DNA of 64,000 nucleotides from an uncultured Porphyromonadaceae bacterium. GTDB lineage: Bacteria; Bacteroidota; Bacteroidia; Bacteroidales; Muribaculaceae. This document shows, in pieces, positions 17,858-27,700 of this stretch. Position 1 is the stretch's first letter. Each line of letters opens with the position of its first letter. The notes under the pieces were generated by a model. The model saw only the letters and a program-made list of their open reading frames with translations, had not been told where the DNA came from and made no database searches. The DNA lies in contig CANRWW010000001.1 of the NCBI GenBank assembly GCA_947643665.1, positions 62,001-126,000 on the forward strand, in the 5' to 3' direction. The translations under genes were made by a program, and so were the position numbers.

Positions 17858-19321
17858 ATGAAGGCTATTTGCTTTTACTTCCAGATACATCAGCCGTTCC
17901 GCCTGAAACGCTATCGCTTCTTTGACATAGGCAACGATCATTATTACTATGATGATTTCGCTAACGACGACATAATCACCCGCATAGCCCACCGCAGCTA
18001 CATACCTGCCGCACAATCGCTCCTGCGTATGATTGAGGAGACCGGCGGGACTTTCCGTTGCGCCCTGTCCATCACTGGCGTGGCACTTGAGCAATGCGAG
18101 CAATATGTGCCAGAGTTCATTGACATGCTCAAGAAACTCGCCGCTACCGGCAAAGTGGAATTCCTGGCCGAGACATACGACCACTCTCTGGCTTCGCTTG
18201 CCGATCCTGAGGAGTTCGAGATACAGGTGAAACTGCATACCGAAAAGATAGAGGAGCTGTTCGGAGTGAAACCCAAAGTGTTCCGCAATACTGAGCTGAT
18301 CTACTCCGACGAGCTTGCACCGCAGATCGCCGCCATGGGATTCAAAGGGTGTATCACTGAAGGTGCCAAACATATCCTCGGATGGAAATCGCCTAACTAC
18401 GTGTATGCCGCGGCTTCCGCTCCCAAGCTCAAACTGCTTCTTAAGAACGACAAACTCAGTGATGACATTGCACTGCGTTTCAACAACACCGCCTGGAACG
18501 AGTATCCTCTGACAGCCGACAAATACATAAGCTGGATTGCCGATACGCCGCAGGAAGAGCAGGTGTTCAATCTGTTTATGAATCTTGAGACATTCGGTGA
18601 ATTCCAGACCGCCGATACCGGCATCTTCCAGTTCCTGGAGGCATTGCCAAGGTTCGCCCGCGAGCGTGGTGTGGAGTTTATCACACCGTCGGAGGCTGTC
18701 AAGACCTTCAAACCGGTGGATGTGCTGTCAATTGTACATCCTATCAGCTGGGCTGACGAGGCACGCGACACTTCCGCCTGGCTCGGAAACCTGCTGCAGA
18801 ACGAAGCGTTCAATAAACTGTATTCGGTGGCGGAACGTGTGCGCTTGTCTGACAACCGTCAACTGAAACAGGACTGGGGACGTCTGCAGGCGTCGGACCA
18901 TCTCTTCTATATGTCGACAAAACATATGTCCGACGGAGCGTCGCATTCTATGTTCTCCCCTTATGAGACCCCATATCAGGCGTTTACCAACTATATGAAT
19001 GTGCTTGCCGACTTCATCGTGCGCGTGGAGGAACAGTATCCCATGAGCATTGAAAACGAAGAACTCAACTCGCTTCTTACCACCATCCGCAACCAGGCAC
19101 GCGAGATAGAGACCCTCAACAAGGAGATCACCACCTATCGTCTCAACGAGGAGCATCTCAATGAGGAGCACGCCCTGCGGGCACCAAAGGAAAAGGAGGC
19201 TGCTGTTGCGGCAGAAGCTAAAGCCAAACCGGCACGCAAGGCATGCAAACCAAAGGCTGCAAAAACTGAAGCCCCGGAGGAGAAACCCGCCCGCAAACCC
19301 CGCGCCAAAAAGGCTGAATAA
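17858..19321 (+). CDS. GH57 alpha-glucan hydrolase or transferase with basic Lys/Ala/Pro tail
   Basis: A 487-residue protein. Residues 1-390 are a GH57 catalytic region: FYFQIHQPFR at the start, GKVEFLAETYDHSLAS, and KVFRNTELIYSDEL, containing the likely nucleophile Glu. GH57 enzymes include alpha-amylases and 4-alpha-glucanotransferases; which one this is cannot be told. Residues about 395-430 form a coiled coil (IRNQAREIETLNKEITTYRL). The last 45 residues are a low-complexity basic tail of KPARK/KAAK repeats resembling a histone H1-like tail, unusual for this family. Last gene of the glycogen cluster; a strong hairpin follows. Confidence 0.9.
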   Translation: MKAICFYFQIHQPFRLKRYRFFDIGNDHYYYDDFANDDIITRIAHRSYIPAAQSLLRMIEETGGTFRCALSITGVALEQCEQYVPEFIDMLKKLAATGKVEFLAETYDHSLASLADPEEFEIQVKLHTEKIEELFGVKPKVFRNTELIYSDELAPQIAAMGFKGCITEGAKHILGWKSPNYVYAAASAPKLKLLLKNDKLSDDIALRFNNTAWNEYPLTADKYISWIADTPQEEQVFNLFMNLETFGEFQTADTGIFQFLEALPRFARERGVEFITPSEAVKTFKPVDVLSIVHPISWADEARDTSAWLGNLLQNEAFNKLYSVAERVRLSDNRQLKQDWGRLQASDHLFYMSTKHMSDGASHSMFSPYETPYQAFTNYMNVLADFIVRVEEQYPMSIENEELNSLLTTIRNQAREIETLNKEITTYRLNEEHLNEEHALRAPKEKEAAVAAEAKAKPARKACKPKAAKTEAPEEKPARKPRAKKAE

Positions 19322-19342
19322 TCCATAACGGTTAAAATTTAC

Positions 19343-19382
19343 AAGCAGTGTGTATAAACAGCCATGTTTATACACACTGCTT
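19343..19382 (+). terminator. 17-bp perfect hairpin after the glycogen cluster
   Basis: Arms 19343-19359 and 19366-19382 are exact reverse complements with a 6-base loop, starting 22 bases after the GH57 stop. Strong enough to stop or stabilise the transcript, although no T-run follows. Confidence 0.7.
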
Positions 19383-19455
19383 ACAATTTATCGGGCATTT
19401 GGCACTTGTTAACAATGTTTAACCGACGCAGGCGCCCTGTTAGGGATCTTTTGCG

Positions 19456-19463
19456 TAATTTTG
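19456..19463 (+). promoter_or_regulatory. -7 element of the secreted-protein gene
   Basis: TAATTTTG matches TAnnTTTG, 81 bases before the ATG at 19544, downstream of the preceding terminator. Confidence 0.6.
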
Positions 19464-19543
19464 CCATGTATATGCGTATAGCAGCGTCTGTTTTCTGAAT
19501 ATAACAAAATCACACATAAATCAATTTTTAACGACAATCACGT

Positions 19544-21232
19544 ATGAAAAGACTACTACTCATGCTCTCCCTCGTCGTAGGCATTGTCTCCACCGCAATG
19601 GCCACGACCTACACCGCATCCCCGGCAAATAAAGGAGATGTTAAGAATATGGTGTGGACGGCAAATGACGTTGCTTGGAACTTTGCTTTGACCGGTAATC
19701 AGTCATTTAACTTCGACACACAAGTTTCTGCAAAGGGATTGCAGATGGGTACAAGTAAAACTGCTTGTACTAAGGCTGTTATTTCTACGAGCGATATTAC
19801 AGGAGCGATTACAAGCATAAAGGTGAATGCATCGATGGCAAAGGATGGTGATGCTAAATTGTCCGTATCCGTAGGCGGCACGGAATATTCGCCTGTTTCT
19901 GTAAATCTGGACACAACCGCTAAGGAGTACACTTTTGAGGGCAATTCTGAGGGCGAAATACAAATTGTATATACGGCAACCAAAAAAGCATTCTATTTAA
20001 AGACCATAACAGTTGAGTATAATTCCGGTGGCGATACTCCAACCCCGACTCCTGTCGCTCCAGAGCTTCCTGTTGTGACATTCGGTGATGTCACCGCTGA
20101 CAACAACGGTGAATATCAGGTTGTGGCCGGTACCGAGGTTACTGTAACCTCTACAGGTGCAGAAAGCATTATCGTATCCAACACCACAGACGGTGAGCAG
20201 ACCGTTGAAGGCGATACATACAACTTCACTGTTGACGCTGATGAAATGTATGAGTTCACCGGTGTGAACAATGTCGGCTCTTCCGATAAATTCGCTGTCA
20301 CCTTTACTGTCGTGGAGGCTCCCAAGACCGGTGGCATCGTTTACACCCTTGTGAAATCTGCAAATGAACTTGTTGCCGGTGAGACATACACCATCGCTTG
20401 CGCAGATAAAGGGGTGGCAATGAAGAATGAGTCTAAGGATGCGAACCGTCCTGAAATTGCGGTTGAGTTTGACGGCGATTCTTTTGTGGCTACTGTTGAT
20501 GTATTGGCTCTGACACTTGAGGGGAATCCCGGGGAGTGGGCTATCAAGACATCGAATTACCTTGGGAATGATGGGTATTTTAATCTAGGCACAAAAAATC
20601 AATTACACATTGAGAACGATAAGAGCTACTGGTCAATAAGCATTGATGAAAATGGCAATTCCGAAATTAAAAACACCAATGCAAATAATCAGAGAATTAT
20701 AAGGTATAATAGTGCTTCCCATATTTTTGGCGCTTATCAAATCGGCCAGGCTGCTGTTCAGCTCTATCGCGAGGAGGTAGTGGCTCCTAAGATCTTCATC
20801 AATGAAGAGGAGGTATTTGCCGGACATGTGGTTGACCTGGTTGCCGGTGACAAGGTTGTAATCCGCGGACATGAAGCAAACGAGCTCCACTACAAGCTTA
20901 GTGAGAAAATGGGTGGCATGCGTGCGCCCGCTGCCGATACCGAAGGTTGGGTGAAGCATGACAGCAGCGAGTTTACCTATACCGTTCCCGAAGGCTTTGA
21001 GAATATGTCTATCTCGCTTGCTGCAAAGGCTGTGAACAATGGCAAGGAAAGCACTCCTCTGCAGTTTACCGTAAGCGAAGGCACCAGCACCGGTATCAAT
21101 GGCGTCGAGGCCGAGGATGCCGCAGCCAAGACTGAATGGTTCACCATTCAGGGCGTGCGCGTAGCCGCACCCGCCGAAAGTGGCCTCTACATCCGCCGTC
21201 AAGGCTCAAAAGTTGAGAAAGTTGTGCTCTAA
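19544..21232 (+). CDS. Large secreted protein with C-terminal sorting-type tail
   Basis: A 562-residue exported protein (signal KRLLLMLSLVVGIVSTAMA). Residues 25-160 are a beta-sandwich-like module (DVAWNFALTGNQSFNFD; AFYLKTITVEYNSGG), then a Thr/Pro linker DTPTPTPVAP, an immunoglobulin-like segment to about 260, and a module with GKDWAIK-like sequence (GEWAIKTSNYLGNDGYFNLG) to about 410. The end, TEWFTIQGVRVAAPAESG followed by LYIRRQGSKVEKVVL, matches the common Bacteroidales C-terminal tail of secreted proteins (YxLQGxRV...GLYI). Such tails are linked to export or surface attachment. Function unknown; an adhesin or glycan-binding role is only a guess. Confidence 0.7.
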   Translation: MKRLLLMLSLVVGIVSTAMATTYTASPANKGDVKNMVWTANDVAWNFALTGNQSFNFDTQVSAKGLQMGTSKTACTKAVISTSDITGAITSIKVNASMAKDGDAKLSVSVGGTEYSPVSVNLDTTAKEYTFEGNSEGEIQIVYTATKKAFYLKTITVEYNSGGDTPTPTPVAPELPVVTFGDVTADNNGEYQVVAGTEVTVTSTGAESIIVSNTTDGEQTVEGDTYNFTVDADEMYEFTGVNNVGSSDKFAVTFTVVEAPKTGGIVYTLVKSANELVAGETYTIACADKGVAMKNESKDANRPEIAVEFDGDSFVATVDVLALTLEGNPGEWAIKTSNYLGNDGYFNLGTKNQLHIENDKSYWSISIDENGNSEIKNTNANNQRIIRYNSASHIFGAYQIGQAAVQLYREEVVAPKIFINEEEVFAGHVVDLVAGDKVVIRGHEANELHYKLSEKMGGMRAPAADTEGWVKHDSSEFTYTVPEGFENMSISLAAKAVNNGKESTPLQFTVSEGTSTGINGVEAEDAAAKTEWFTIQGVRVAAPAESGLYIRRQGSKVEKVVL

Positions 21233-21266
21233 GCATCAACAATATTTATAAATCTCTATCAGATTT

Positions 21267-21338
21267 ATCAGAGGAATCAGAGATATCAGAGGGATCGCCC
21301 AAACGCGTGATGCCCCTGATATCTCTGATTCCTCTGAT
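21267..21338. repeat. Long hairpin built from 9-bp ATCAGAGnn repeats (upstream copy)
   Basis: Tandem units ATCAGAGga, ATCAGAGat and ATCAGAGgg form the left arm 21267-21289, which is the exact reverse complement of 21316-21338 (23 bp, 26-base loop). It lies in the gap before the four-helix-bundle gene; a further TCTCTGAT occurs at 21373-21380. A related hairpin follows that gene, and the same unit recurs near 56060. Confidence 0.85.
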
Positions 21339-21475
21339 GGTTTTGATAGCTATAATCTTTCTGATACTTTTTTCTCTGATTTTTTTGGTCGCGTGCTTGC
21401 AAATACCGCAGCATCTCCTTATATTTACACAGGCAGTTTTCTGCCATTTAATCAATTACTTAAGTATTGAGCGTT

Positions 21476-22027
21476 ATGGGAAATCGGGAGTTTATTCCCC
21501 AGCATGGGGTCTATGAGGACTGGAATGTATATAAGCTCTCGCTTATAATCCTTGATATCACCAATTATTTTGCGAATACTTACCTGCGGCGGACAGACCG
21601 CACCATAGGGCAGATGGAACAGGCCGCCCGCAGTGGTAAACAAAATATCGTGGAAGGCGCCTGTGCCGCCGCTACTTCCCGGGAAACAGAGATAAAACTT
21701 ACCAATGTGGCCAAGGCAAGCCTAAAAGAATTGCTTGAGGATTATAGGGATTATCTTAGATTCCACAACCTTGAATTGTGGGATAAAAATGACAGTCGCA
21801 CTTTGGCAGTGCGCCGTTTTGCGAAAATACATGACTCTTCGCAGATTTATATTGATAAATGCCGCGAACGCTCCCCGGAAACAATCTGCAATATCGCCAT
21901 AACTCTCCTTCATCAACTGGACTATATGCTCTATTGTGTGATAGAGCGTGCCAAAGAGCGCTTTTTGGAGCAGGGCGGCATCCGCGAGGAGATGAGCCGC
22001 GCCCGCCGCAGAAGAAGGGGGAGTTAA
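21476..22027 (+). CDS. Four-helix-bundle protein (S23/Avd-like suffix domain family)
   Basis: A 183-residue, all-helical, basic protein. The family pattern is visible: VYEDWNVYKLSLIILDITNY, RTIGQMEQAARSGKQNIVEG, CAAATSRETEIKLTNVAKAS, LKELLEDYRDYLRFHNLELW. It ends with an Arg-rich tail RARRRRRGS. Relatives include proteins encoded by intervening sequences in 23S rRNA and the Avd subunit that assists diversity-generating retroelement reverse transcriptases; several bind nucleic acid or RT. No reverse transcriptase is nearby. Start ATG 21476 is preferred to the TTG at 21467. The gene is bracketed by two long palindromes of the ATCAGAGnn family, which suggests a small autonomous element or a protein acting on those structures (inference). 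Confidence 0.8.
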   Translation: MGNREFIPQHGVYEDWNVYKLSLIILDITNYFANTYLRRTDRTIGQMEQAARSGKQNIVEGACAAATSRETEIKLTNVAKASLKELLEDYRDYLRFHNLELWDKNDSRTLAVRRFAKIHDSSQIYIDKCRERSPETICNIAITLLHQLDYMLYCVIERAKERFLEQGGIREEMSRARRRRRGS

Positions 22028-22055
22028 GAAAAAAGAGATTTTAGGGGGATAATAA

Positions 22056-22132
22056 GGGGGCATCAGAGTTATCAGAGACATCAAGTCCTACCGGTGATTC
22101 CTCTGATGTCTCTGATAACTCTGATTTCCCCC
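22056..22132. repeat. Long hairpin of ATCAGAGnn repeats (downstream copy)
   Basis: Left arm 22062-22083 and right arm 22104-22125 are exact reverse complements (22 bp). Outer GGGGG (22056-22060) and CCCCC (22128-22132) extend the stem after a small bulge. It starts 28 bases after the four-helix-bundle stop. The sequence uses the same 9-base unit as the upstream hairpin but with different variable bases, so the two are family members rather than a simple duplication. Confidence 0.85.
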
Positions 22133-22185
22133 ATGCCCTCTCTCTTTTTCTCATTTCTTAACTTCTCAAATTCCTCTATTTTTCG

Positions 22186-22193
22186 TATCTTTG
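22186..22193 (+). promoter_or_regulatory. -7 element of pnp
   Basis: TATCTTTG matches TAnnTTTG and lies 35 bases before the pnp ATG. Confidence 0.65.
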
Positions 22194-22228
22194 CGCGATT
22201 TATAGCGATTAAAAATTTTTAGATACAC

Positions 22229-24493
22229 ATGAACCCTATTAAGAAGACCATCACTTTGCCTGACGGAAGGGAGATTACCCTTGAGACCGGCAAACTTGCC
22301 AAGCAGGCTGATGGAGCAGTGGAGCTGCGTATGGGCAACACCATGCTGCTTGCCACTATCGTTTCCGCAAAGGAAGCAGGTGAAGGGGTGGATTTTATGC
22401 CCCTTACTGTAGATTACAAAGAAAAATTCTCATCAGCAGGCCGTTTCCCCGGCGGTTTCCTCAAGCGTGAGGGTCGTGCTTCAGACTATGAAATTCTCAC
22501 ATCCCGTCTTGTTGACCGCGTGATGCGCCCGCTGTTCCCGGATAACTACCACGCAGAGACATTCGTGAACATAACCATGTTCTCGGCAGATGGCGTGGAA
22601 ATGCCCGATGCCCTTGCCGGTCTGGCTGCTTCCGCAGCCATCGCCTGCAGCGATATTCCTTTCAACGGACCTATTTCAGAGGTGCGTGTGGCCCGTGTTG
22701 ACGGCGAGTTTGTGATCAACCCCACTTTTGAGCAGCTTGAGCGTGCCGATATGGAGCTGATGGTAGGTGCCACAGCCGAAAATATCATGATGGTAGAGGG
22801 TGAGATGAATGAAGTTTCGGAAACAGAACTTCTGGAAGCCCTGAAATTCGCTCACGAAGAGATAAAGAAGCATTGCGCCGTGCAGCTTGAGCTGGCTGAG
22901 GCTGCAGGCAAGACCGTAAAACGTGAATACAACCACGAGGTCAACGACGAAGATCTGCGCAAGGATGTGCACGACAAGTGCTACGACAAGGCTTATGCCG
23001 TGGCAAAAACCGGATGTGCCGACAAACACTGGCGCCAGGACTCGTTTGATGCCATTTGCGACGAATATATAGCATCGCTTCCGGAAGAGAGCCGCGACGA
23101 AAAGACACCGCTTGTAAAGCGCTACTACCATGATGTGGAGCGTGAAGCCGTGCGCCGCTGCATACTTGACGAGGGTATCCGTCTGGACGGCCGCAAGACC
23201 ACAGAAATCCGTCCCATCTGGTGCGAGGTGGATTATGTTCCCGGCCCTCACGGATCGGCAGTCTTCACCCGTGGTGAAACACAGTCGCTCTCAACCGTTA
23301 CGCTTGGCACGAAACTTGACGAAAAGATCCTTGACGATGTGCTCAACCAGGGAAAAGAGCGTTTCCTCCTCCACTATAACTTCCCCCCCTTCTCCACAGG
23401 CGAGGCACGTCCCACCCGTGGTGTAGGGCGTCGTGAAATAGGCCACGGCAACCTTGCACACCGTGCCCTCAAGCGCATGTTCCCCGATGATTTCCCCTAT
23501 GTATGCCGTGTGGTAAGCGACATTCTGGAGTCTAACGGCTCTTCGTCCATGGCCACAGTATGTGCCGGCACCCTCGCCTTGCTTGACGCAGGTGTAAAGA
23601 TGCGCCGTCCGGTCAGCGGTATCGCCATGGGGCTTATCACCGACAATGCCACCGGCCAGTATGCCATCCTGAGCGATATCCTCGGCGACGAAGACCACCT
23701 CGGCGACATGGACTTCAAGGTGACCGGTACCCGCGACGGTATCACCGCCACACAGATGGACATCAAGTGCGACGGTCTCAGCTACGAAGTGCTTGAACGC
23801 GCTCTTAACCAGGCTCGCGACGGACGTCTCCATATCCTTGACGTAATAGAACAGACAATACCTGCCCCACGCGAGGACTACAAGCCCCATGTGCCACGTA
23901 TCGTGACCATGATTATCCCCAAGGAGCTTATCGGTGCTGTCATAGGCCCGGGCGGAAAGATCATCCAGGGTATCCAGGAAGCGTCTGGTGCTACTGTAAG
24001 CATTGACGAGATCGCAGAAGGAGGATACATCGAAGTTGCCGCACCAGACAAAGCTGCCATTGACAAGGCTCTTGAAATGATCAATGCCATTGTGGAGCTT
24101 CCTGAAGAGGGCAAGACTTACACCGGCAAGGTGCAGACAATACAGGACTTCGGTGCTTTCGTAGAGTTTATGCCTAACCGTGACGGTCTTCTCCACATAT
24201 CCGAGATCTCATGGGAGCGTCTGCCAGACATGGAGGCTTCCGGCCTGAAGGAGGGCGACCAGGTGACTGTGAAACTCATTGAGATTGACAAGAAAACCGG
24301 CAAATACCGCCTCTCCATGCGTGCCCTCCAGCCAAAACCGGAAGGTTACGTGGAGCCGGAGCCACGTCAGCGTGGTCCGCGCCGCGACGGTGGCGACCGT
24401 CCCCGTCGTGAGGGGGGTGACCGCCGTCCACGCCGCGACGGCGACCGTGGTCCGCGCCGTGAGGGAGGCGACCGCCCCCGTTATCGTGAATAA
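22229..24493 (+). CDS. pnp: Polynucleotide phosphorylase
   Basis: A 754-residue 3'-to-5' phosphorolytic exoribonuclease and RNA-degradosome component. Two RNase PH-like domains are clear: [20 protein letters not shown] with [14 protein letters not shown], and [53 protein letters not shown] and ISGIAMGLI. They are followed by a KH domain ([20 protein letters not shown]) and an S1 domain ([29 protein letters not shown], split here for length). The last 45 residues are an Arg/Gly/Asp-rich tail (repeats of GDRPRREG and RRDGDRGP) that may add RNA binding. Own promoter and a clear terminator, so probably monocistronic. Confidence 0.98.
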   Translation: MNPIKKTITLPDGREITLETGKLAKQADGAVELRMGNTMLLATIVSAKEAGEGVDFMPLTVDYKEKFSSAGRFPGGFLKREGRASDYEILTSRLVDRVMRPLFPDNYHAETFVNITMFSADGVEMPDALAGLAASAAIACSDIPFNGPISEVRVARVDGEFVINPTFEQLERADMELMVGATAENIMMVEGEMNEVSETELLEALKFAHEEIKKHCAVQLELAEAAGKTVKREYNHEVNDEDLRKDVHDKCYDKAYAVAKTGCADKHWRQDSFDAICDEYIASLPEESRDEKTPLVKRYYHDVEREAVRRCILDEGIRLDGRKTTEIRPIWCEVDYVPGPHGSAVFTRGETQSLSTVTLGTKLDEKILDDVLNQGKERFLLHYNFPPFSTGEARPTRGVGRREIGHGNLAHRALKRMFPDDFPYVCRVVSDILESNGSSSMATVCAGTLALLDAGVKMRRPVSGIAMGLITDNATGQYAILSDILGDEDHLGDMDFKVTGTRDGITATQMDIKCDGLSYEVLERALNQARDGRLHILDVIEQTIPAPREDYKPHVPRIVTMIIPKELIGAVIGPGGKIIQGIQEASGATVSIDEIAEGGYIEVAAPDKAAIDKALEMINAIVELPEEGKTYTGKVQTIQDFGAFVEFMPNRDGLLHISEISWERLPDMEASGLKEGDQVTVKLIEIDKKTGKYRLSMRALQPKPEGYVEPEPRQRGPRRDGGDRPRREGGDRRPRRDGDRGPRREGGDRPRYRE

Positions 24494-24530
24494 ACACTAG
24501 CGCAAACGCCATAACATCCAATATAAATTC

Positions 24531-24567
24531 GACCCGAGGCATTTTATTGCCTCGGGTCAATTTTTTT
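24531..24567 (+). terminator. Intrinsic terminator of pnp
   Basis: GACCCGAGGC (24531-24540) and GCCTCGGGTC (24549-24558) pair around an 8-base loop and are followed by AATTTTTTTT. Confidence 0.92.
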
Positions 24568-24662
24568 TACCAGGGAATGGCCGTTGTAGGGGCTGTAATG
24601 GCATTTTGCACAAATATGTGCAAAGTATTGTGCAAAAATGGATGAATTAAACAAAAAAGATG

Positions 24663-24670
24663 TATATTTG
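24663..24670 (+). promoter_or_regulatory. -7 element of the first giant secreted-protein gene
   Basis: TATATTTG matches TAnnTTTG, 99 bases before the ATG at 24769. No other element is seen in the gap after the pnp terminator. Confidence 0.6.
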
Positions 24671-24768
24671 CAAACACACATGGCACACAGCCGACTTTTT
24701 GAAACCCTTTGATCTGCTGTCATACTTCCGGATAAATAAACAATCATTATAATTACAATCCATCGCTT

Positions 24769-27700
24769 ATGAGAAAAAATCTGTCTTATGCATTGGCCGT
24801 ACTCCTGACGACTGCAGGTATGTCGGCTGCCGCGTTCTCTCCGGGAGAAGATAATCCATTACCCGCATATGTTGTGGCGCAAGCCGCCGGGGAAGATGAG
24901 GAGCCACTTGAACCGGATGACGTGTCGGATCTTGTAATATCCTGGAATATAATTGACGGAGGATTTGATATATCCATGACAGCCCCTGTTTCCGGATCGT
25001 ATTATGATTACGACAACTGGACTAATGTCACGGGAGACCTTACTGAGATAGAAAAGATTGAGGTGTGCCTTGACAAAGGCTATTGGGAAGATCCCGAGAT
25101 ACTCCATACTTTCCATAACCCCTCTCCGGGGGAAGCGCTCTCATACCGTGAAACATCGCTGGAGAAAGGCAATAAATATGATTTTAACATAGTCGTCCAT
25201 GCCAACGGCGTGACCTCCGGCGGCGCTAAGGTTTCAGGGTTGCTTGCAGGAGGGGTTCCCGCCGCAGTGACAGGGATAAAGGTGGAGACAGAAAAGGGAC
25301 AGATGCCTGTAAAAATAATATTTACAGCGCCTTCCACATATGCAGGATGCGATATCGCTCTCCCGTCTCTTGAAAAAGTCGTGCTCCAGAAGCCGGGCGG
25401 ATGGTATGACGATCCGGAAGAAATTGCCGTACTTGACGAAGTTGTTCCGGGCAAGGAGCACACCATGACCGTAAATAAAGAGGGCATCACTGGTTCTGTC
25501 GCATGGGAGCTTATCGCATATGGTGCCGACGGCGCTTCTGAAAAGGCAGATGTGAAAGTATATATCGGTATGGATACGCCCGGTGCCGTGCAGGATCTTA
25601 GGGCTGTGGAACAGCCCGACGGAAATGTATTGCTTACATGGGACGAGCCTGCCACCGGCGCGAACAACGGTTACTTCCAGCGTGACGAGCTTAAGTATAC
25701 GGTGATTTTAAAAAGCACCGGCGAAAGTTCGTCTTCCGAAAACTCCACCGTGCTTTCGGAGAATCAGACCGGATGCAGCTACCTGTATGAGAATCCTGCC
25801 ACAGAGCCTGTAAAACTCCGTTTCGCAGTGAAAGCAGCTACAGGTGCGGGAACCGGTGTGGAAGCCAACAGCGCATATCTCGTGATCGGGCCGGCACTGC
25901 CGTTGCCTTTTACAGAAGGTTTCGATGTACAGGTAAGCAGTTATGAGTGGAGCGCTGAAAACCTGTGGGGTACAGCTACAAATTGCACATCGATGTTTCC
26001 GCCAAACTGGCGATGCAGCGGTCACACCTATATCGGCAACACACAGATTAAACCTGAGTCGGGAGAGGGGGGCCTCATGTATATTGATTTTTACGATTAT
26101 ACCCCTCTGTCTGATTTCTGGCTCATATCCTCGAAGATCAATATCGAAGGTGAAGAGGCGTTGGCTTTTGCCTACAGTTTCTATGTGCCGGAAAAAGATA
26201 GCGGAAACACCGGTGTGGGAGCTGAGATCAGTTTTGACAATGGCGAGACATACAAGCCTCTGCACTATGCCAGACTGGCTGACGTGCAGGCCAAAGGCTG
26301 GAACAAGGCTACTGCGGAAATTCCGGTTCCTGCCGGCAGTAAGGACGCCATCGTGCGCATAGTGGCCAACAATGATCCGAAAGCCGTGGCTGTGGTAATA
26401 GACGGAATATCCCTCAAACCGGCAGAAGCCATTGAGGAGGTATATCCTTCATCTGTTACCGATTTCACAGCCGCCATGAACCAGGAGAAAGGTTGTGTGG
26501 AGATAAGACTCACAGCTCCCACGCATTCGCATCCGTCGCTCGGTGATGTGAACAATGAGCCGCTCAGATATATCTCGCGTATTGACCTGCTGCGTCAGAT
26601 AGGCTATGGCGATTTTACACTTGTGCATACCTTTGAGAATCCGGCTCCCGGCGAGGCGCTGGTTTATGAAGACACAGACCTCGGGCAGGGTGGTGAATAC
26701 CGCTACCGCGCAGTGGCATATGTAGGACAACTCTGTGATTACGGCAACTATACGGACGGGTCTATAATGATCGGCCAGATACCTGGCGAGGTGACTGATT
26801 TTACGGCCTTATCCACACAGGGAATGGCGCCTGTAGTGCTTAGTTTCCGCATGCCGGAAGTTGACAACCAGCAGAAACCTTTGGAGAAGGTGACAGCCGT
26901 CGCCATAACCAGATATAATACCGATACTTTTGTATGGGATGAGATCGGACGCCTTACGGAGGGGCTGGAGCCTGGGAAAACCTATACTTTCAATGACGCT
27001 GATGTGGCTGTAGGCAATGTTTATGAATATCGTGTGATGGTCCATGGTACAGCCGGAAGTTCATATGGCGTATCGCGCTCGGTGTTTGTCGGTATGGACG
27101 AACCTGTAGAACCTTCAGACCTTGTGGCCGTACTGGGTGAGGACGGTCGTGTGAGGGTCACATGGACTGCACCTTCGGAAGGGCGTAACGGCGGATACAT
27201 TGATGTGGACCATCTTACCTATGTGGTGCAGCGTGGCAACGGATACAGCGACTATGATGCAATAATGCTCGCCGGCAACCATACCGGGACGACTTTCACG
27301 GATCCTACCGAGTTCGGAGAGGAAGAGATAGTGAAATATTTTGTAAAAGCAGTAAGCAACGGCATCGCCGGATATTCGGCAATTTCCAACCAGTTGCTTG
27401 TCGGGCGTCCTTCCTCTTTGCCGTTTGTAGAGAATTTTGATACAAAAGTCGGTGATTATATACAGGCAGACCATTCGAGCTGGACTATAACCAGCAGTGA
27501 GGACTCGCCGATTTGGGCGTTTGCCGAGATGGCATATTTCATTAATGAAGGGCAGGTTCTTCCGGTTGATGGCGGCAAAGGCCTCGCCTATGCATATTAC
27601 GGCCATTACGGGACCAACGAACGTGACGATTATCTCACTTCGGGCAATATGGATGTAACGTCGGCCACGGCACCACAGATTACTTTCAATGTATATGGTG

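Noticed and set aside
21258..21300. Short tandem ATCAGAGnn units considered as a CRISPR array
   Set aside because: Units are contiguous 9-mers with no spacers, form a hairpin, and no cas gene is present.
21476..22027. Diversity-generating retroelement around the four-helix-bundle gene
   Set aside because: No reverse transcriptase, template repeat or variable repeat pair was found nearby, so only the protein-family similarity is reported.
23291..24196. 301-codon open frame antisense to pnp
   Set aside because: Lies entirely within pnp, shows no recognisable motif, and pnp's own motifs explain the sequence.
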